NCBI RefSeq assembly: GCF_032854445.1
Contig: NC_088303.1
Coordinates: 36,649,501-36,713,500, forward strand
Origin: Liolophura sinensis
Taxonomy: Eukaryota; Mollusca; Polyplacophora; Chitonida; Chitonidae
DNA: 64,000 nt
Reading direction: 5' to 3'
Part shown: positions 59,846 to 64,000 of the stretch, in pieces
Position numbering within the stretch: position 1 is the first letter of the stretch
Layout: every line of letters begins with the position of its first letter
The notes under the pieces: model-generated
Database searches by the model: none
Told to the model about the DNA's origin: nothing
Seen by the model: the letters and a program-made list of their open reading frames with translations, nothing else
Translations under genes and position numbers: made by a program

Positions 59846-61271
59846 TTTTTTTTGTAAAAAAAAAAAAAAATAAAAAACACAAGGGAGAAACAAACTATAT
59901 TTTATATTGTTACACTTTGCATCATACCAAGAAGGAGAAAGTCATTCAAATTATTCATTATTAATAGTTCCATGCCAAATCCTGTGATCAGGTGGTTAAA
60001 TGGAATTAAGCCTGTTCCCTCCATACAGACATTATGTATAAAAGTATTGAGGCTGTGATACAGGTTTTGAACCAAAAAGATGAAAGGGGATGGTATGGGA
60101 TACATGTACAATATAGGGAATGCATGAAGCAGGATTTGCCGGCTAGATCTACATCGAGCTCTATATTTATAAATAAAAACATTTGGAATGAGAAAATATA
60201 CAGCACTTGACTACAAACTTTTCATGAAAAGGAATGGTTAAACCATTTGGGGGTGGAGTTGGGGTAATGTGAGTTGACAAAAGTGAAGGCAGGGAGGAGC
60301 GGACAACATGCTTTCACTTTAATGCCTCTTTCAGAGGTGAAACTTATTAAATACTTGATGTGTGAACATGTGTCTTGATTCCCACTTGTAGATCTTTTCA
60401 AAGATACCAACTGAAAAATGTACACGCACATAACTGAATGTAAGCTCAACCAGGAAATAATGTACAGTTGTTAAAACTTGAGCCAATCTCTAAAAATATA
60501 ACTGCAGTCAATAAAAAAAAACGAAAAAAAAAGGTCAGGGCTGTGAACTGTATTAAAGGTCTGAAGACTTTAAAATCTCTTCTTAAAAAGTATCATGATA
60601 GGCCATTTTCAACCTAATTCTACAAGTATGAAAATGTAATATTCACAAAACTTCAAGATTAAATAATTCGAAAAGAAATGATGCATGTACATGACTGTAT
60701 AAATCCTTGAGCCTCATCTTAAAACATTCTATACATTATTTTACCTCCATGCTGATCAAGTAGAGCTTACATTCTGTCAGGAAATGTCTTGTGTATACCA
60801 TTAGTATGTATGTCTATATATGTATGTATGGTTGGAGTATTACAGCATACACCATTGGTTGACCCAACAAACTCCAACACCATGTTAAACTACCAAATCG
60901 GTAGCACTGAAAATGGTCATAAACACTGTACAATTTATAATTTACACCACTTAAAACTCTGATATGTACATGTATGTAAGATACTGTAGTCACTGGGTGC
61001 AGAAAAGATGTTTCTTATGAGAAGAGCTCCATGAATTTACAGGTGCCCAATGGAAATGTGACCACAAACTGCAACAGCTGGTCAAGTGACAAGGTGACGT
61101 ATGACTGGCTTAGAATGGCACATATGGTTCAGCATAGCTCCTTACATGTACATTAGAGCTTATTAATTTCAAATGTACCAAGGACTAGAGACACATGTCC
61201 AGTCAACCAAAGAGGTGAAAGTCAAAATTTCACTGAAAATGTTCACAGCTGCTATTGCAGTATGTTCGCAT

Positions 61272-64000
61272 CTATTTATCTTGCTGTTCCTCGGTCAATT
61301 CTTTGCCAGCCAGTTCCTGAGCCATCTCGTAGTACTTGGTGAACTTGGCAGTATGGTCCAGCGGCAAGTAAATGTAAGGACTCATGTGAAACGCCGTGCT
61401 GATGCCGTACTTCTTCACTGTGGACAGGTGGCACCTGCTCAAGTGATAACGATAAGAACCTTTGGTGGCAAAGTGGCGGTTACAGGCTGGGCACTTGTAC
61501 TCCATGAATTCTCCGTCACTGTTTCCAGATGGACTGTCCTCGCTTTTCGGATCGGCCTCAAGCTGGTGCGATGATGATGGACAGTGCTCCTCACTCTTGA
61601 CAGCCTGACATTTGACAGTCAGATTTAGAGGTAAGTCATCCCCATCGGAGCTACAGCCTCCCCCTGAAGGCTCGGGAGTACTAGCAGGGTGTTTGTACGA
61701 GCCTCGGCCCCCAGCCAGTGAGTCAAGGGGCGTGTCTGCCTTCGAAATAAGCCTCTGCAGGCTGTCTAATGGATGTTCACTGGTCAAAGGCTGCCCATAC
61801 ACAAAAGAACTAAGAGAGTCTAAAGCAGATCCCTTAGACTTTTTCCCGTTTTCTGACGAAGTTTCATCAAAAAAGTTCAAGTATTTACAAACAACAGATT
61901 CTCGTTTGACAGGAGTTTCCTCTGAACTACTGCTAACTTTGACTTCTGGAGATCTAGTTTCCATGTTGATATCATCAGTCTTATGTACACCATTTGTCTG
62001 GTTTCCTGCAGCAGGTTTGCTATCATCTGACAGTTTGGGTTTCTCTCTTTGGTTCACCCCTACATGACCAATGTCCTTCTTGAGACCCTGACTGCTAGGA
62101 TATGCCTTGTACATGTCCCTCTGATAGAACCAGCCATACAGGGGCTGTCGCAGCATGTCTATGGGACATAATTTTTTAGGGGTTTTATCACTTTTGGACT
62201 CGAAACTTTTCTGGATGAGATTTTCCATGGCCTTCAAAGCGTTTATCGCTGGTGCTATTGAATCTGAACTGTCAGGGTCGATGATGTCTAACGGTTTGGA
62301 CAGATTACCACATTCCTTGTTTTTCTCGCCCCCATGGTTGTCATGGAGGCTGTGACCAGATTTCTGCAAACCACGGCCATGATTATCTCTCAGTGGTAGC
62401 TTAATTTCTGTCAGTTTCTTCAAATGACTTACAGATTCCTGCATGGAGTTGCTAGAATATTCCAGAATCATCTGTTCTATGGCCGATGGTGACCTTTCCT
62501 CATATGATTTGGATTTGGACTCCTTTATACTGGACTCATCATCAGAGTCTTTTTCATCTTCCACCTTGACATTTGTGGGGAGGTTTAGCTCCTGTGCTGT
62601 GGGTTCAGCCGGATCTGTGGATGATTTCTTATCAGGTGTTGAACTGTAACACCGATCTGGACTCGGGGACTGTGACAAATCAGATACAAACCCATTTACC
62701 ATTATTCTAGGACATATCAATCCCTCAGAGCTCCCGGGGCTCTGTGATCTTGAACTACTTCCAGCAGGAGGAGGAGGCGATGACCTAATTCCAGCAAGAG
62801 GAGGTGACCCTGACCTAAATCCACCAGAAGGAGGTGACACTGACCTACGATCCTGGTCTAAAGAGGAAGAGTCCACAGTGTCCACAGCCTGGATGACAGG
62901 TGGATGATATGTGGTGTCCTCAGAAAGTTTACACTCTCCATTCCTTTCCTCCCGGGGAGAATTAATGCCAGGGTCTGGAGAACACCGAGGATCACTCCCG
63001 TGGGAGGACTGGCTCTCGCGACAATGCGAGAGCAAGGGCTTGGGGGACAGTTCCAGATTAGGGGATTTAGAAAGTTTATCTCTGGAGACAGCTTCCATGA
63101 CATGCTTGCTGGAGACAGGGAATCTGCTTGAACACACGTAGTCACTCCTGACAGAATTGCATGGGGAACTTGGTGCTGACTGACATTTCACTTTTGAATT
63201 ATTTTCAGCTGAAAGGTTGGGACTAGCTGTCACATGATTTGAAGACAGGGCTTTGGTGTTGGTTTTGTGAGAATGTGTAACTTCTCCATTTGATGAGGAG
63301 TTCAAGCAATGTGAAGAATTAAGCTTTCTCTGACTGATGTGTCTGTCCCCAGCAACGTACAACCTCATTCTTTCTGAATCTTTTTGCTTCAGGCCCCACT
63401 TGGCCTTTTTTAGTAAAAGAGAATCATTTCCTCTTGCCTTTCCGTCATCCTCACAAGGGGAAGGCAACTCTGAAAGTCTCAAATGATGAATTTCTTCTAC
63501 CCTTTTTCTTAAACAGTATCTGATATGTTCCACAAACATTTCCATTTCAATCTTATTTCCACAATTTTCACATGCTATCTTTTTGTCACTTGGGTGAACA
63601 GTTCTCAGTACTTTGTTAGCTGGTGATCTTGCCCTAGAACTGTCTCTGTGAAGGTCACCAGCACACAGTGATGGCATTAACAACGTTCGTTTACTTTCCA
63701 AATGAGCAGCTTTGTTCAGTACCACAGACGAGTCATCCAGAAGACGTTTGCGGTATTGTTTGTTCACACTGGCCTCTGTTAAACTGTCGCCACATGAACG
63801 CACACTCTGTTTTCTATGGTGACCCGATATGACCATGTGATTTGCTAAGGCCTCCATGTCGGAGAAAACCTTGTGACATATCTTGCACTTAAAGACACAA
63901 TCACTGTCCGTTGATTCCCTCTCGCAATAAGCTGAACACTTGTGGGCTCGGCGTCCGTGTTCTGTGCTCACGATTTTCGTGTAATGCTGCGTCTCCATCA
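61272..64000 (-). CDS. tsh: Teashirt/tiptop-type zinc-finger transcription factor, 3' exon (cut by window edge)
   Basis: A single open exon, at least 909 codons, running off the window; stop TAG at 61274-61272. Numbering from the Met at 63998, which is internal: residues 1-6 (METQHY) are the second half of a teashirt finger, whose Cys pair lies beyond the edge. A complete finger is at 36-60 (C38-X2-C41-X12-H54-X5-H60, the long teashirt spacing). IACENCGNKIEMEMFVEHIR and Cys162 form a CCHC motif typical of fly Tsh and Tio. Further on are QESVSHLKKLTEIKLPL, NALKAMENLIQKSF and PIDMLRQPLYGWFYQRDMY, then a CtBP-like PLNLT at 790 and a C-terminal C2H2 finger at 834-857. No homeodomain is seen, unlike vertebrate TSHZ. 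Family knowledge: Tsh proteins are nuclear repressors that pattern trunk and appendages. It converges with ZNF236. Confidence 0.85.
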   Translation of the reverse strand, partial: METQHYTKIVSTEHGRRAHKCSAYCERESTDSDCVFKCKICHKVFSDMEALANHMVISGHHRKQSVRSCGDSLTEASVNKQYRKRLLDDSSVVLNKAAHLESKRTLLMPSLCAGDLHRDSSRARSPANKVLRTVHPSDKKIACENCGNKIEMEMFVEHIRYCLRKRVEEIHHLRLSELPSPCEDDGKARGNDSLLLKKAKWGLKQKDSERMRLYVAGDRHISQRKLNSSHCLNSSSNGEVTHSHKTNTKALSSNHVTASPNLSAENNSKVKCQSAPSSPCNSVRSDYVCSSRFPVSSKHVMEAVSRDKLSKSPNLELSPKPLLSHCRESQSSHGSDPRCSPDPGINSPREERNGECKLSEDTTYHPPVIQAVDTVDSSSLDQDRRSVSPPSGGFRSGSPPLAGIRSSPPPPAGSSSRSQSPGSSEGLICPRIMVNGFVSDLSQSPSPDRCYSSTPDKKSSTDPAEPTAQELNLPTNVKVEDEKDSDDESSIKESKSKSYEERSPSAIEQMILEYSSNSMQESVSHLKKLTEIKLPLRDNHGRGLQKSGHSLHDNHGGEKNKECGNLSKPLDIIDPDSSDSIAPAINALKAMENLIQKSFESKSDKTPKKLCPIDMLRQPLYGWFYQRDMYKAYPSSQGLKKDIGHVGVNQREKPKLSDDSKPAAGNQTNGVHKTDDINMETRSPEVKVSSSSEETPVKRESVVCKYLNFFDETSSENGKKSKGSALDSLSSFVYGQPLTSEHPLDSLQRLISKADTPLDSLAGGRGSYKHPASTPEPSGGGCSSDGDDLPLNLTVKCQAVKSEEHCPSSSHQLEADPKSEDSPSGNSDGEFMEYKCPACNRHFATKGSYRYHLSRCHLSTVKKYGISTAFHMSPYIYLPLDHTAKFTKYYEMAQELAGKELTEEQQDK

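Larger units (their letters stand above)
55030..61271. other. Convergent 3' region between ZNF236 and the teashirt-like gene
   Basis: 6.2 kb with no coding gene recognised. The first ~230 bases are the likely ZNF236 3' UTR. The part from about 59.8 kb to 61.27 kb is probably the 3' UTR of the teashirt-like gene on the minus strand. It contains an R-A repeat copy (55305-55405) and A-rich tracts. Short open frames have no family features. Confidence 0.6.

Noticed and set aside
63996-63998. ATG as start of the teashirt-like protein
   Set aside because: The following ETQHY is the second half of a teashirt finger, so the reading frame must continue upstream beyond the window.

Overview
This is a eukaryotic, AT-rich, intron-rich window. 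The gene families and several tRNA-derived SINE families (a shared tail around 'gtataagtgaaatattcttg', and another ending in runs of 'cactcactcact') point to a lophotrochozoan animal, most likely a mollusc. The phylum is an inference; no sequence search was possible.

There are four protein-coding genes. (1) 1475..12265, plus strand: the last nine coding exons of a LAT1/SLC7A5-type amino-acid transporter light chain, with its 5' part off the window. Its introns carry five large minisatellites, four of which start at, or contain, a splice site. (2) 25413..20670, minus strand: a complete two-exon FAM210B-like (DUF1279) mitochondrial protein with an unusual long N-terminal part holding two copies of a four-cysteine module. 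(3) 26710..55029, plus strand: a complete 25-exon orthologue of ZNF236. The deduced protein is 1841 aa with 29 C2H2 fingers; exon phases all agree and the total is an exact multiple of three. It lies head-to-head with gene 2 across about 1.3 kb, a likely shared promoter region. (4) 64000..61272, minus strand: the long last coding exon of a teashirt/tiptop-type zinc-finger regulator, cut by the window edge. It converges on ZNF236.

The remainder is intron, 3' UTR and intergenic DNA: SINEs, a piggyBac-like MITE with TTAA duplications, a foldback element nested in a SINE, microsatellites, minisatellites and at least two unnamed dispersed repeats.

The four genes do not form a metabolic system: a plasma-membrane transporter, a mitochondrial membrane protein, and two nuclear zinc-finger proteins. 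Their order is the evolutionary point. In human, TSHZ1 lies near ZNF236 (18q22-23), TSHZ2 is on 20q13.2 with FAM210B, and TSHZ3 (19q12) lies near SLC7A9/SLC7A10, so the block may preserve an ancestral bilaterian linkage. The strongest sequence-level observations are the splice-site minisatellites of gene 1, the mirror-ordered finger blocks of ZNF236 and the duplicated cysteine module of the FAM210B-like protein.
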